Source of the DNA: Centrapalus pauciflorus
Lineage: Eukaryota > Streptophyta > Magnoliopsida > Asterales > Asteraceae
NCBI GenBank assembly: GCA_020465985.1
Contig: JAANYP010006924.1
Span: 558,001-622,000 of the forward strand
Direction: 5' to 3'
DNA: 64,000 bases
Below the pieces are notes generated by a model. It searched no databases, was not told the origin of the DNA, and was given only the letters and a program-made list of their open reading frames with translations. Positions 25,384 to 39,195 of the stretch are shown here, one piece after another; the stretch's first letter is position 1, and each line of letters begins with the position of its first letter. Position numbers and translations under genes: made by a program.

Positions 25384-26355
25384 TGTTAGTATATGGTGTG
25401 TAAAGATGACATTACTACTGCATCATGGCTGATTTCATAAAACACTTGAGGGTCACACCGATGAGCACAACTGAGCAGATGCAATTAAACTATTGAATAA
25501 ATGATATTGGATATTGTTTATGACACGAAATGATCATTGAGATTAAATTAATGTGTGATTAATTATATCTCAAAAGTACGGGGACTAATAGTACAATATA
25601 AGATATTGTAAGTCATTTAATTGTCATTGGATGATAATTAAATAAATAGTTATCTAGTCTTTTATTTATTATTGGATATTAAATAAAATATATATTTATT
25701 TGAATTGATATTGTCATCTAGTTATTAGATAATTAGAATGATAATCATAAACAAATAAATAGAGATAAATAATTATCTACTCGTTTATATATTATTAGAT
25801 AATATATAAAAGATAAATATTATTTAATAGATATATAATTATAGAGATAATTATATAAGGTTTAAATAATAAAGATAATTATTAAGATATATATTATATT
25901 TATATATTAAAGTTTTAATTAATATATATATATATATACATACGGCAACTATGCACACAAGATATATATGTGTGGATATATATAAATTAGGTGTGACCTA
26001 ATGAAAGGAAAGGAGGATGCCCCCCACACACACACATGAATGTGGATGTGTGTGTGTGGGACTCTTTTCTGGCCGTACGAACCAAGTGTGTTTGGTTTTC
26101 CCGTTCTTCGTGTGTTTGATTGCATACTTGGCGCCGCTCGATCGTGTCATCACCGGTGGATACCGAAAGCATCTCACTCGTGCATTCTTGTCATCGAATG
26201 CAAAGGTATGAATTTTTATTGCTTTCTCGTTTCCTTATCTTATGTTTTACTTGATGATCCGTGTACGGAATTCGTTATTTTTTTTAAAAGCTTCCGCTGT
26301 GCGTTAATAAGTTTAATGTTTATGTTTTTATGAAAAACCATACGAATTCCCAACA
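25384..26355 (+). repeat. 5' LTR of element E (972 bp)
   Basis: Begins TGTTAGTATATGG and ends GAATTCCCAACA. The left half is AT-rich; the right part (about 26000-26355) is more complex and carries GTGTGTGT and CACACACA tracts. The matching 3' LTR is split at the AT dinucleotide equivalent to 32859/39799. Confidence 0.93.
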
Positions 26356-26356
26356 G

Positions 26357-26368
26357 TGGTATCAGAGC
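26357..26368 (+). other. Primer-binding site of element E
   Basis: TGGTATCAGAGC one base after the LTR end, complementary to initiator-Met tRNA. Confidence 0.93.
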
Positions 26369-29289
26369 CATCTCAAGTAACATAATGATAGTATTATTCG
26401 AGTATTTATGTCCAACGATCTTAAAGTTTCGATTTTTAATAATTAAAATTGTTTAAACGGTCGAAATCAATAATTAAAATGTTTAAGGTTTTGATTTGGC
26501 TTGGAGAAAATCGACCAAAGGTTTTGGAAACCTTATGGTGATTCTCGGCCAACCTTGGAGTTCCTCGGAACTCGGGATTTTGAAACCTTAGTTCGTTTTA
26601 TTTAGTTGATGTATGATTGTTTAAAAGTGTTAATTGATTAAAAGTCGGAAAATTAAACGTTTCGGTTCGCGAAATCAAACCTAGATATTTCGGCCATGGG
26701 TTGAGACCCATGACCTCTCGGTTGTGATGTGGTAACCGAGGTGATGGATTATTTGTTCCGTCGTGTCGTTTATAAACGGTTAAACTCGAACGATTATATT
26801 AAATGCGTTAAAATCGAATTAATAAATCAAAAGTGTTTGGTTATTAATATTTAAACATTTGTGACAAAATATATGTAAATATGTTTCGATTTTATAAAAT
26901 TAAAATGGAGACTTTATCAGTTTTTTTATAAAATTCGCATATCGGTTTAAATGTTATTCGATTCGATAATTAAACGATTAATTAGAATATGGAAATCGAA
27001 GTAATCAAAGTGGGTTGATTAATGGCTTCGATTAATTTCAGCCGTCAAAGGGTTTAATACCCTACTTGTTTTCAGTTCATATGGGTTATTGAACCCGAGT
27101 ATGAGTCGGTTAACTAAGTTGGTTCGTTTCTGTTTTCCGGTAATTCGTCGTTTAAATTAAATCGGTTTTATTAAATATTAAGTTTTAATGTTGAAATTAA
27201 AATTAATGGTAATTTTAATTTATAAACTAGATTTAATTTATGAATTTAATATTTAGTTCCATAAAATGCATTATTAAATTAAAGAGAGTTTAATTTAAGG
27301 ATTCTATTTTCAAATTGATGAAATCGTGACTTTGAGTTTCATGCTCGGTCATGGTTTAATGTTTTTGAGATGTGATCTCGACGTTAACGTTTTTGGTAGA
27401 AATCGTTTAAAACCATAAAGAAAAGTTTTTGGTATCATTTAAAGATGGTCAATTTTCTTTAAATATTTTAAAAGAAATATTTTATTGGTAAAATTGTTTA
27501 TCTAGAAAATTGACATTTTAATTAAAGTTTAGTTATATATTTTGAAAAGTGTGTCAATTAAATAATGGTTAATTGATAATTATTTAAAGGAAGTTTAAAT
27601 TATTTATCAATATTATTTGAAAATGAAAACTATATTTATTAAAGGTCGTTTAATAAAAATTTCTTAAAATAGTAATTTTAAGTTTCAAAGGTGTGAATTG
27701 TAAATTGAATATTTTAAGAAAAGTGTAGTTTTGAATCCAAAGATAATGCAAAGATGGAATTAAATTTGAAATTTTTCAGGAAAAAGTTTCTAATTATGGA
27801 AAGTGTTCCTGAATTTCGAGTTTACGAACCGTGTTTAATTTAAGAACGATATTGGACATATTTACTTCAATTAATGGTGGATTAATTGGTTTTGGAATTA
27901 TTTTCATGTCAAGATGAAAATGAATTCTAGATTATTTACAAGCTTTACTGCTTTAGTTATGTTTGTGACATAGCCGAGCCTTGAGACCCCTTTTTGCTTA
28001 GATGGTTGTTTATTTAATCGTGATGTTTGCTATTTTTATTATTGGTTATATTTTTGGGAAGGTCTGCGTGCCATTGGAATCCCGGGTATTATGATGTAAT
28101 CTGTAATATGTTAGAAAATAGGCAAATGTATTTAGATTAAAATTATGTAAAAAAATCTTGGCGAAGATGTCCATCAAGAAGAAGGTCATCCATCAAGGAC
28201 GCTCGGAGACATCATCGGATGCTGAGGCTAGTGGGAGCTGAAAGAGTTTAACATTCTTGCCTTGTGTGTTGATTTTGTCCCTTAGGTTTTGACCTAATTG
28301 GTTTGTCCGTATGGCTCTCGGAAACCAATTTAGTTTCGGCAAGGCTATGTCACCATGTGATTGTATGTTTTATTTCTTTATGCTTTATTTATATCTGCGT
28401 GGTTGTGGTGACAAAGTAGATAAATAAAAGAAATCAAAACTACAATCATTTTTGATGAAAAATTAAAGTATTTAAAAGGAAGTTTAAATTGGAAACTTTA
28501 ATTATTTTGTCAGGTGTTAGATATGACATTTTTATGAAATTAGTTTTTCAAATAAAGGAGATTTATTTTTAAAATGTCATATGATCAAAGAGTTGAAATT
28601 CTTAAAACTGGTACATTAACTGGATTGTTTACCAGAATAGGTGGTGTGTAGGACAGTCTTGCTCGGGCTGTGGAATTTCCGAAAGGTTTAGAACCGAAAG
28701 GATCCTGCCCGCAGACTAACCTGACTGGCCACTAGTTCTTGGTAAGAGACTGGTTATAAATCCAAATTAAAAATCTGACACAGCACACCGTCCATATAGT
28801 GGCACTCACGGTGACCGGTCGTCGTAAGTGGGTTCAGCCTTCGTTGGGTGCTTACGCCGCAAACTCGGAGAGCTGTGAGGTAAGCACTGCGGATCCTAAG
28901 TGAGACTTGGGCCAGTGACTTGCAGTTATTATATGGTGTGTGTCAGTGGTGGTTCCTCAGTAAGACTGTTGCCCAAGGTGTGGATGAGATTAAACATGAT
29001 CAATTTACGAAATTGAAAATCTCATAAGATCTAAGAGTTGCAAAAGGGTTGTAATTGGTAATAAGTTGCCTGCCAGAGTAGCTTATTCATGTAGGTAGAG
29101 CCTCCGTTGGGTGCATGAATAAGTAAAATGGTTCTTAGGATTAATAAATCATTTTCTAAATTTTGGGTTATTGATTTATTAATGGTTAATCAAATACTGA
29201 TTTTTGAAAAATTGTTTAAGATTGTTGAAAAAGACAGAGGTAGAAGCGGTTTAATAATAACAATGAAAATAACAGTAATAACAACAATG
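26369..29289 (+). other. Long untranslated leader of element E
   Basis: Nearly 3 kb without a significant ORF between the PBS and the gag relic. The first 1.7 kb is AT-rich with TTCGG/CCGA words. The stretch 28580-29110 is less AT-rich and might contain structured RNA, but I cannot assign a function. Confidence 0.55.
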
Positions 29290-30115
29290 ATAACGTCAAT
29301 ATCCTTTTCCCACTTGAAAATCCTCCCCAAAAGCACATGTTGCTATTTTGAGGTCCATTCGGGATATCAAGAACTCAAAAGAGGCGACTTCCTGAACTGG
29401 GAATAAGATCGGACAAATGTTTAGAGTACATAGTGAAAGTCGTATATTCTGGAAAGGGCCTCCTGCAGAGACTGCTACAGTTGAGGAGAGAAATTTCCAC
29501 AAGAAGCACTCTGAGGATTCGGTCAATGTTGCCTATCTAATGCTAGTGACCATGACATCTGAGTTGCGGACTAGCCTTATGGACGTCTCAGCTTGACAGA
29601 TGTATCGCCAGCTAAAGGATATGTTCCAGACTCAGGCTCGGACTGAGAAAGATATACGACAAGGGCTCTGAGCTCCTGCAGAATGGTAGAAGGAACAACT
29701 GTTAGACCCCATGCGCTAAAGATGAAAGGTTATCTGGATCATCTTAGCAGACTTGGGTTACCCGTGACACAGGACACGACCACGAATCTAATTCTCAATT
29801 CCTTATTGAAGGAATTTTAGCAATTTGTAATTTGTTACAATATGCACGGAGAAGATGATCAGTGGGCTGCATCGGATGCTATAGACTGCTGAGGGAGTGA
29901 TTGAGGAGAGAATATAGGGAAAGAGACGGAAAGGAAAGTAAGTTTCCAAGCCGGAGGTTAAAGCTAACAAGTAGCTAAAACCTAGAACCAGAGAAGTCAA
30001 ATCCAAGGATGACAAATTCTTTGAGTGCTAAGAAACTGGGCACTGGGAAAGGAATTGTCCCAAGTACTTGGAAACGGTCAAGGTTGACCGCATTGAGACT
30101 TCGTGTATCTGAATC
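29290..30115 (+). pseudogene. gag: Decayed Copia gag of element E
   Basis: Scattered frames match Copia Gag. A segment with NVAYLMLVTM lies near 29530-29560. YRQLKDMFQTQARTE follows near 29600-29650, then HALKMKGYLDHLSRLGLPV near 29710-29770. A broken CCHC knuckle (ETGHWERNCPKYLE) is at about 30028-30070, with the codon that should give the second Cys area replaced by a stop. Frames shift between the segments and several stops intervene, so no Gag can be made. The order of segments follows intact Copia Gag proteins. Confidence 0.75.
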
Positions 30116-32736
30116 AGTCACTTCTATTGTTCTTGGATATGTGATACCCAATTGAACAAAGTTTCATGCATAATGTCTGCAATGACCAAAATGAAGTGAA
30201 AAGAGATGACAGATTCAGTGGGAGCATAGAGTTATCTGAGAGAATACTCTGCTGGACACTATTTTCATGTCATCAATAGTTTATCATGGTGTAGTATACA
30301 ATTGATTGAATTTCTTGCAAGTATTTTTGGGATAAATAAAGAATTTTTGGAGTTAAAAATTTGTTGCTTGAAATTCCTATTTTTTAAGATTACTAAACCA
30401 TGATTATAGACTATTGATTCAAGTGGAACTTGAATAGTAACTTGTCAACGGAGATTGGACAAGCTAGTAGTCATATTCAGATAAAAAGGGTTACCATGTT
30501 GTTGTGTAAATTGTTCAAGTGTTCAAATGCAGTTTCATTGAACTTGTTAATTCTTGAAAGTTAGTTCAAGAGATTATATGAGTTGGATAGTCATCTGTGA
30601 TTATATAGAAACTAATAAAATGCAGAATTAAATGTAAAGGAGTTACATGGAGGTTAATTCAGTTCACTTGTCAGAAATAATTAGACTTGAGAAGTCAGAA
30701 TTGTTTAGACAAGAAGTAATCGCATTACATGTGAAATGTATACAACTTGTGTGATGGTTAGTCAAGTAGTAGCCTTTGACTTGTTTAAACACTCGTCGGC
30801 AAGCTTGACGGAGTACCACAACGAAATGTTGTAGATAACCAGCATCTGGTGGTTATGGATACATATCACAAATTTTGAACAAAATGTTATTAAAGATATC
30901 TTGTTAAGATATAGATAAACTGCATACTGTCATATTCAAGACTAAACATCTAAACGTATCACTAGTAGCAATTAATCTGAATTGCTAGAGCTCCTAAATT
31001 TTAATCCTGGTGTCTTTATGAGTGATTTACCAGTTCCTCTAAAGATAATGGATATAATTTGTATGGAGATTCAGATTGGATCTGAATAATATTACAAGAA
31101 GTTGTAATAAAGAACTAGTGTAATTTTTCAAAGATAAACGGTAATGGAAGTTAAGTCAGTTAACTAGAGAACACTCCCACTAAGATCATGTCTGAAATTA
31201 ATTTTTCGATAGATCGTGTTACCGCTACATTTGATAAAGGAACAGTAGCATTAAATTGATGGAAATCATGTTGTGTTTATTGAGATAAAGGAGATCAACA
31301 TGATATCTTTAATGTCGTTCAATTTTGCATGTTTTAGAAATCCAAGAATAAAATTGAAGTTATTCTAAAATTATTCCATAGCTGCTTGTTGTCGTGGGAA
31401 CCACAATGAGAATAAAAAGGCTACTGTGGTTTTTGGTTGATATTCATGGGTGATGAATATAGCAAAGGTTGGACCAAATTCACAAGTATTTGTTGCGAAC
31501 AAATATTGGATTGACCCACCGATTGAGACCACTTTGTGGATCATAGTCATGAGTCGTCTCAAAAAGGTAATCCTTAGTACCTGAGATGTCTACGTACTTT
31601 AGTGCGGGTGCTGCTGTACATTTGGCCTAACCTAACGTCATCTGTAACTGGGTGATCATAACGGTTCGAGGCTGGTTGCAGTGGGAGTCGTGCTGGAGGC
31701 CTAGATAGTCAATATGGGATTTGCACCTTCTTTTAACTAAGAAGAGATATTTATGGGCCCCTCGGTAGGGGTGTTCAAAACCGGATATCCGAATTTTGGA
31801 TATCCGAATTTTCGGATATCCGAAATTTCGGATAGTGAATTTTGCAATCCGAATCCGAAATTTCGGATATCCGAAGATATCCGAAATTTCGGATTCGGAT
31901 ATCGGATTATCCGAATATCCGAAAATTCATATTTTTTAATTTTTTTTTTAAAATTAAATCAAATATTTAAATATCTAAAATACAAATTCTTATATCCAAA
32001 TAGATATTAAAAAATATATATCACAAACTAAATGTATCCGGAATTATTTAATCAAAACGACCAAAAAAATATAAAAAAACTAAAATTTATAAAAATATTA
32101 GTTAATAAATCTATAATACTAAGATTAAACTCAAAAATATACATTAGAATAATAATAAACACTCAATATTATGTAAATAATCAATACTAAAGATATAAAA
32201 AAATTTCAAAAAAAAAAGTATTTTTTTTTGGATTTTCGGATATCGGATTATCCGAATATCCGAAAATCTGGAATTTTACTATCCGAATCCGAATCCGAAA
32301 TTTCGGATATCCGATTTTCGGATATCCGAAATTTCGGATAGTTTCGGATCGGATTTTCGGATTTTTGTTTCGGATGCTCGGATTCGGATATTTTTGAACA
32401 CCCCTACCCCTCGGCGATCGATACTGACAGAAATGCATGGCCATGCTCAGACAGAACTGATGTGTTCTACTCTTTCTGTTACAGTTCAGTATGAGATCAG
32501 GGAGTCGAGAAACATAATCGTGTTTGCTACGGTTGATCTAATCCATGCCTAGCTTTCACATTGAAATATCGTGATGCATGAGATATAACCTAAGTTTCTT
32601 TTTGAAAGGCTGTTTCAACAAGAATGCCCGAATGGGAGTCAGAGTTTTTATGACCTTGGTTGCCTAAAGTGTCTAGCCATGACCTCCTTTAGGCGCATGC
32701 TGCAGGACAGTATGTCGTCTTACACAAGTGGGAGTA
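30116..32736 (+). other. 3' internal region of element E, no pol recognised
   Basis: After removal of the MITE (31766-32406) about 1.9 kb remain. I could not find protease, integrase, reverse transcriptase or RNase H motifs. The last bases before the 3' LTR (AAGTGGGAG, about 32727-32734) form the polypurine tract. Confidence 0.55.
31766..32406. mobile_element. hAT-type MITE with CGGATATCCG palindromes
   Basis: Terminal inverted repeats TAGGGGTGTTCAAA / TTTGAACACCCCTA are flanked by a perfect 8-bp duplication CCCCTCGG (31758-31765 and 32407-32414), the length made by hAT transposases. Both ends carry arrays of TTCGGATATCCGAA-like subterminal palindromes, and the middle (about 31930-32220) is AT-rich and non-coding. 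A truncated end of the same family is at 41946-41989. Confidence 0.9.
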
Positions 32737-32859
32737 TGTTAGTATATGGTGTGTAAAGATGACATTACTACTGCATCATGGCTGATTTCATAAAACACTC
32801 GAGGGTCACACCGATGAGCACAACTGAGCAGATGCAATTAAACTATTGAATAAATGATA
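32737..32859 (+). repeat. 3' LTR of element E, left piece
   Basis: Matches 25384-25506 with about one difference and stops at the Helitron insertion point (between A and T of AAATGATATTGG). Confidence 0.92.
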
Positions 32860-33239
32860 TTATATATATATATATATATATATTGCCGACGGAGCAGAGA
32901 GAAATCTGCTCACGTGGCATCCAATAATTGGTAGAAATTCCTACTTTTAATGCTGATTTGTCAACATATCATTGGCTATAATTCAGATTTTAATGCCTAA
33001 ATCACTGCTATATTATATATATATATTCCTGCGGAGTTGGCACACTATTTTTGGTTAAAATTCAGAAAAATCAGGATGTCTGTTGAGTTGGCGCAATATA
33101 ACTGGTTAAAAATCAGAAAAAAAGGTAAAACTTCAAAACAGCTGGAAAAATGCAGAAAAAAATACTTGATAATTTACTTCAATGCTGTAAAACTAAAATT
33201 TCCTGTTGAATAAAAAATTACGTTTTATATAAATTCCTC

Positions 33240-33312
33240 CATCAGATTTTCATCAAAAAAATCTGGAACAAACTGCAGAAATTTAAACTACAAAAAATCT
33301 GGAACAAAAAGA
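33240..33312 (+). repeat. Internal duplicated segment in the Helitron, copy 1
   Basis: Nearly the same as 34024-34100: both contain ATCTGGAACAAACTGCAGAA followed about 20 bases later by a second AATCTGGAACAAAAA. The copies are about 785 bp apart in the same direction. Confidence 0.75.
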
Positions 33313-34023
33313 ATTAGAGAATGCATAGTCAACATGGAAAAATATCAACTTGTGGCTTGACGGAGAAAATCACCACATCACTGTTTTCAACAACCTGAGT
33401 GGAAGAGATGCAAGTAGAAAATAATCAATAAAAGTTCAAAGAATGATAAGAAAAATAACATCCAAAGAAGATGTATAAGAAGTTGGTTTGCTCTGTTTAC
33501 TTCTTTTGAAGTACACAGAGCATAGTCATAAGCACGTGTGAAATAAATCATGCAATAAAAATAACCTAATTGGAAAAAGAAGATATAACATTGAATTTGA
33601 ATAATTGATCGATTAAACAGTTTTCACAGGTGTGAAAATGGTGGATAATTTATATTTTGGCTCCACCCCACCCAACCGAAATGATCAACAGGTTTGGATT
33701 TAGACCTCTCCCGTAATGGATAGAGACTGTGTAACCTATTCTAGGCAGTAGAAGCCCACAAATTTTCGAAAAGAAAACATACTAGCCAAATTACAAAGTT
33801 CGTACAATTTTTGTATTTCACTAAATCTTAGAAGTATTCTCCTATATTCGTTTTACAAATTCACCCCAGGATTAGAACTCCCACTGATTGCAGCATGTGG
33901 ACAATGAAACTTAAAAATGGAAATTGAGTTTTCTATAACAACTGTAAAAATTTTTGGATAATTATTAGATGTTTAAAAAAAATCTGGATACAAACTACAG
34001 ATAAATACGTAAATATATAAATT

Positions 34024-34100
34024 CCATCAGATTTTTATCAAAAAAAAAATCTGGAACAAACTGCAGAAATTTAGGCTGCAAAAAATCTGGAACAAAAAAC
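34024..34100 (+). repeat. Internal duplicated segment in the Helitron, copy 2
   Basis: Direct-repeat partner of 33240-33312, with a few substitutions and A-run length changes. Confidence 0.75.
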
Positions 34101-36949
34101 TGCAGGAAAAAAATTTACACCTGGAATTTAAATATTTCTATCACCTTTTCATCACAAAATCTGGATAATATTCATTATTTTAAAACTAAGATAAATTTCT
34201 GTAAAAAAATTTCTGGATAGTTATTAGATGTTTATATAAGAGTTAACAATTTGTAAAAAAAATTAAGGCCACGTTTTAAAATTTTCAGATAAATATTTTA
34301 TCACATTTAAGTGTTTTTAAAAATAGCAAACAGAAAAAATAAAATATTATCCAAAAACACAGAAAAAAAGATGAATAAACCAGTTGCCTAACAAAAACTC
34401 AGAAAAAAATGGATAGTATCGTATCAACACAGAAATATTACCTAATATTTTGCATAAAAATGTATTTCTTTTCCAGCAATATTACCCTGGTATTAACAAA
34501 CCTGCAAAAAAAAAATGGATAACTTCAAAATTTAATCATGATTTCATTTATTTAAATATAATAACTGCTGAAAATTAATCCTAACAACTTTTGTAGAAAA
34601 AAATGGATAGCAAAATAACAATCTGGGATCAGCCGGATAAATGATAATCCGGTTATTTAAATAACCCACCTGTTGAATATTATTTCTTTCCAATAAGTGC
34701 AGAAAAAGAGATCTACACCAGCTTTCAAAACTCACATTGTACCCATGCATCCAGAAAAAGATCTGTTAGTATCGTATACAATTTCTAAGAAAGTTGATCT
34801 GTTTATTTAACTTCAACAATGTCCAATTGCCATCTTATTTTGGTTGTTGCTTCTAATAATATTATTTGAAACAAGTCTACAGAAAGATGTTGTCACAAAC
34901 AATTCACTTGAAATGCCAGATAAAGAAGAAATCCAGGTTTTGTATTAATTTTCATAGTAGATATACTGATATATTTACGTATACAATTATTAGAATGTAA
35001 TTTCTGACATAAATGGATTTATTTCTCTAACTTCCATTTTCTAGTGATTGTATCGTAAGAGTTACGCTATCGCTTCGTTAAGATACTTCTTTAGCAACAT
35101 ATATATGAACTTTTCCACTTCAAATTGGTAATACATAAAAACTTGAAAACCAAAACCTGTTGCAATGAAACAGTTGTTTTTATGCAATCCAGAAACTTGG
35201 TACATAAATTACTTAAAGATTATGACAGGGAGATATACATCAATAGAAGGGAATGGTGAAGGAGCTTTTGAAAGGTGCAAATCACACAAGGTAGTTTATT
35301 TTTTCCTTTTATGACAAAACTTCTGTTACTTTTATTCAGTATGTTGTGAAATAGCAATGTATATTTTCATTTTCCAGCCCTAAACACATGTGCATGTATC
35401 CCCAATGTTTGTATATATTTACAGCCCTGAACACATACACTAAAAGTAAGTATGATCACAGTTTCTATCACTAATGAACATAAAATTTTAATTTCAATAT
35501 TCCTAATTTAATCTATATTTTTTATGATTGTCAATATTTAAGTTTAGTCCGAACCAAAAAGAGAATCAAGAAACACATAATCACTTCAAAACTAGATTAA
35601 AATAAATAACCTAGAACTATTATAGACAGCTTAAAGACATATTGAAAAAAAATAAAAAAATAAACTAATAAATACCTCCTGTTTTAAGTTTTTGTGCTTC
35701 AAAAAAAATTGTTTTTAAAGTTTAATACAGAACATTAAAAGAGTTTTGGTATAAGTTAACATTAAATAGATATATTTATACTTTTATTAAACCTGAATAT
35801 CCTGTTGTTAAACAAACACATCAGAGAATACATGAAACTAACAATAATACATATATTTTAATTTTTTTAAATTAATAAACCTACATCTTCTGAATTTCAA
35901 CTGATACTGAAAAAAAAACTATAAAATAAGGATAATATTAAAGCAAAAAAAAAACATGAACCAAGATTTCTAATACAAAATTTTTTTGTTAGTTAATATA
36001 CCAAAACCTATAGAAAATATCTATAACTCAGCTAAATTCGTATAAATTAATGTCAAACTAAAAGTAGAAAAAGGGATAAGATTGACCAACTGAAACAAAA
36101 AACCAACGTGAAAGGAGGTAAAGAAGTTGCTGGATTTATTCATATAAATCAGCTATAAATGGACTAATTTAATGCAGAAATTAACCTACCTGCTTCTCTT
36201 TCAAATGCTTCCAACTGACTGAAACAAATGAGTTATCTACAAATCCTAACCAACAAATAAAAAAACAGGATCTTTTTATATTGCATTTACTTGATGAATC
36301 TCAAAAAAATTCATACAAATGGTTTTATGGATCAGTAGCATATAGCATTAGTAACTGAAAGTTTCAACCATTTTGCAGGGAAAAACAATGACCCTCCCAA
36401 ATATAAAGTACAAAGAAAATGTGGTAATTCAATCGTGTCTGCAAGAATCTTAAATTTCTAACACAAAACTATTGGTATATTCTAAAATGTCTAAAACAAA
36501 TCACTTTTCAAAAGTTCATGAAACGTGACCGTTTCCACATTTTTAACATCCACTAATAGGGTTCCAATTTAGATTGCTTTAGTCCTATCCCTGGTAATTA
36601 GAAGAAGAATAGTGAAGTTCTGTTAATGATTTGTGTAGAACAAAGAAGAGCAGTCTACCACATCAAAGGTTTGTACACATGAACACTTCTTCATGTTAGT
36701 AGCTAGATTTTTGCTTTTGTTTTTATTTTTTTTTTTGTCTGTCAATAAGGGACGTGCAATGGAAAAAGTAAGGCACCACATCCAGATATGCTCTAACGTG
36801 AAGCATGTAAATACAAAACAACTACACAAGCAGACATCATAGAATACATGGATTTTGTTTAAAATAAGTGGTCAACATAAAGAGAAAAATGTCAATAAAG
36901 CCACAATTTGCAATTATGTCTGATAATAACAGACTTAAAAAGTATGAAC

Positions 36950-37821
36950 CTGTAGCAGGGAGTGCAAATGCTCCAGCAATCCATGCGTTAGAGGTGTTTC
37001 CAGAATTATCCCGCCTGATATAACCTAGAGCTGGCAGCAGTCCCTTGTAGGAAACTGCAGCTGCTGCAGCAACAGGTTGTCCTTCTACAAATGGAAGAAT
37101 AAGTAAATTTTAAGTTGCATTTAAAATTAACAATAATGTATTCCACTTAATAGAATGTGTTCTAAAACAGATGACCTTTAAAAGGACTGTATAACAAGGA
37201 TACTCTCATGCTCTCTTGTCCCGCAATCAAATTACACTTAAAGGAACTTGTTTGAATACATGTGACCTACTTAGTGGAAAAAGAGACAATGAACTCAGTT
37301 CATTGACATTAATTGTGCAAATACATGGAGGTGGGGACTTTCATGTGACTTTTGAATATTAAACAAAGTGATAATCCACTATTCATGGTAGGAGTAAAAT
37401 AAACCGAGGAAGAAAAAGAAGAACAATGTGCAGAATTCTGTTAAAAAAGATCATCCACCTATTTAAATATCAACTACTAATAGAAATTTGATTGCATATC
37501 ATGTGATAATTGTTGTGTTATATCTTCCCACATTCTTCCTGTATTTGCCTTTAGCATGCTAATGGTAATAACACATTTAAACTAGACATACAACATCCAA
37601 AAAGACATAAGAAACACACAAAGACAACAAATCAATTCATGCTAAAAGCATGCATCTTCTTTTCCACCCCTCGAAATCAATGTATTTCACTGTCACTGCA
37701 CAATTTTTCACATATAAGACAAAATGCTAAGATACAAATTTTATTTGGACACATAATTACGGAAAAGTCCACTAAATGATTTAATATCATGGTACATTAA
37801 TAAATAAATAATGACATACAC

Positions 37822-37862
<41 letters not shown>

Positions 37863-38160
37863 ACATTAAGCTTTACTTTCAGTCATCAATGGTAAATCTG
37901 AAGCGTATGAGTATCTGTACCTATGTAATAGAATCAATGCTAAGTTAAACAACTTGCACATATGCGTTTTAGAGCATCAACATATATGTATTCAGATCAA
38001 AACATCGCCAAATGCTTATATAATAATATAACTTAACTACCAAAAACTGTTTGAAAATTATACCGGAGAAGAGACGGGGCTTCTGCTTAGACACAGAAGA
38101 GATGATAGACCTAGCATCTCGTGAAGCAGATCTAAAGGTCCGAGAACTCATTCTCCTCAT
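36950..38160 (-). pseudogene. Captured 5' fragment of a mitochondrial NDP kinase (NDPK3-like) gene
   Basis: Exon 1 (38160-38064) and exon 2 (37084-36950) join across a GT-AG intron into 77 open codons. Exon 1 starts with MRRMSSRTFRSASRDARS, an Arg/Ser-rich mitochondrial presequence. The exon junction gives LFSEGQPVAAAAAVSYKG, and exon 2 ends WIAGAFALPAT. This order matches the N-terminal targeting and hydrophobic segment of plant NDPK III, which exchanges phosphate between nucleotides in the mitochondrial intermembrane space. The donor site after exon 2 is kept, but I found no later exon, so the catalytic kinase domain is missing. The fragment runs opposite to the Helitron. It is a captured gene piece that might be transcribed, but it cannot encode a kinase. 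Identification is from remembered family features and needs a protein search. Confidence 0.75.
37825..37858. repeat. (AT)n microsatellite
   Basis: Short AT run inside the intron of the captured NDPK fragment. Confidence 0.95.
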
Positions 38161-38179
38161 TCGATTGAAAGCTAACAAA

Positions 38180-38940
38180 AAACGAACCCAGAATCACATA
38201 CACAAGACATGGATCTAAAACCATAAGATGCATTCATGCAAGTAATTTTAAGGCCGGATATAAAAAATGCAATTTAAAACCATATCAAAAATGCATAAAT
38301 CAACAACAAATATAATTATACATAAATTTTTCTATTTATCTGTTTCAAATGTGTTGTTTAACTAGATTACGAGTTAATAACAAAGTCATATTAATTTTCG
38401 AAAATATTTACCAAACAATAGCAACCCAAATTAGATCTCGAACAATGGTTGATCTTCGTTGTGTGCTTAACCTGATTGCGTGGTCCGAGCTCAGATCTGG
38501 AAACTACATTGTATCTTGAACACAGATCTGGAACAATAACCAAACACAATCAATAAAATCGACTTAAAAAACCCAAACTCAGATGAAAAAAGTATAATCA
38601 TACTTGAAAGTCGGGCTCACTTAGAGAAATGAAAATCAAACGGAGATGTAGAACACTCGGTTGATGTCCTCACCGCTTGATGTTCTCACTTGTGTGTAAT
38701 ACATAGAAAGCGAAGAGACTAGGGTTCTTTCCATGGTGTGCAGCGCCGTTGAAAGGTAAAGTGGGAGTGGTTTTCAGGAGACCACGGTAGGTGGTTGGCG
38801 TCCACCAACTGGCGGCCGAAGAAGGGGAGAACGACGGAGCGGGGAGAACGATGGAGATTGGGAGGCTACAGACAAGGGATAAGGAAGACAAGAGATAAGG
38901 AAGAATACAGAAGTTAGGGTTTTCTCAAGACATCTTTATA
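38180..38940 (-). other. Probable captured upstream region of the NDPK fragment
   Basis: Less AT-rich than the rest of the Helitron, with repeated AGATCTGGAAC words (about 38430-38530) and a 73-codon minus-strand ORF (38891-38670). It lies directly upstream of the captured exon 1, so it may be the parent gene's promoter and 5' UTR, but this is inference. A second captured gene piece is also possible. Confidence 0.35.
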
Positions 38941-39088
38941 TTTTTTTAAATTAGACCTATAAAAATCAAAATCCAAAATACAATTTAGTAAGAAACAAAT
39001 ACAAAATACACATGAAAAACTTAGAAATATCAAATATTCTGAAACATGGTTTACGCCCCATATTTTATGTAATAATTAAATACATTTA

Positions 39089-39195
<107 letters not shown>

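Noticed and set aside
36180..36240. Short exon-like sequence (QLEAFEREA, flanked by AG and GT on the minus strand) as a third NDPK exon
   Set aside because: It does not match the expected continuation of NDPK3 after the exon 2 boundary; could be chance or another gene fragment.
38670..38891. 73-codon minus-strand ORF in the Helitron as a gene
   Set aside because: No family signature; more likely part of the captured upstream region of the NDPK fragment.
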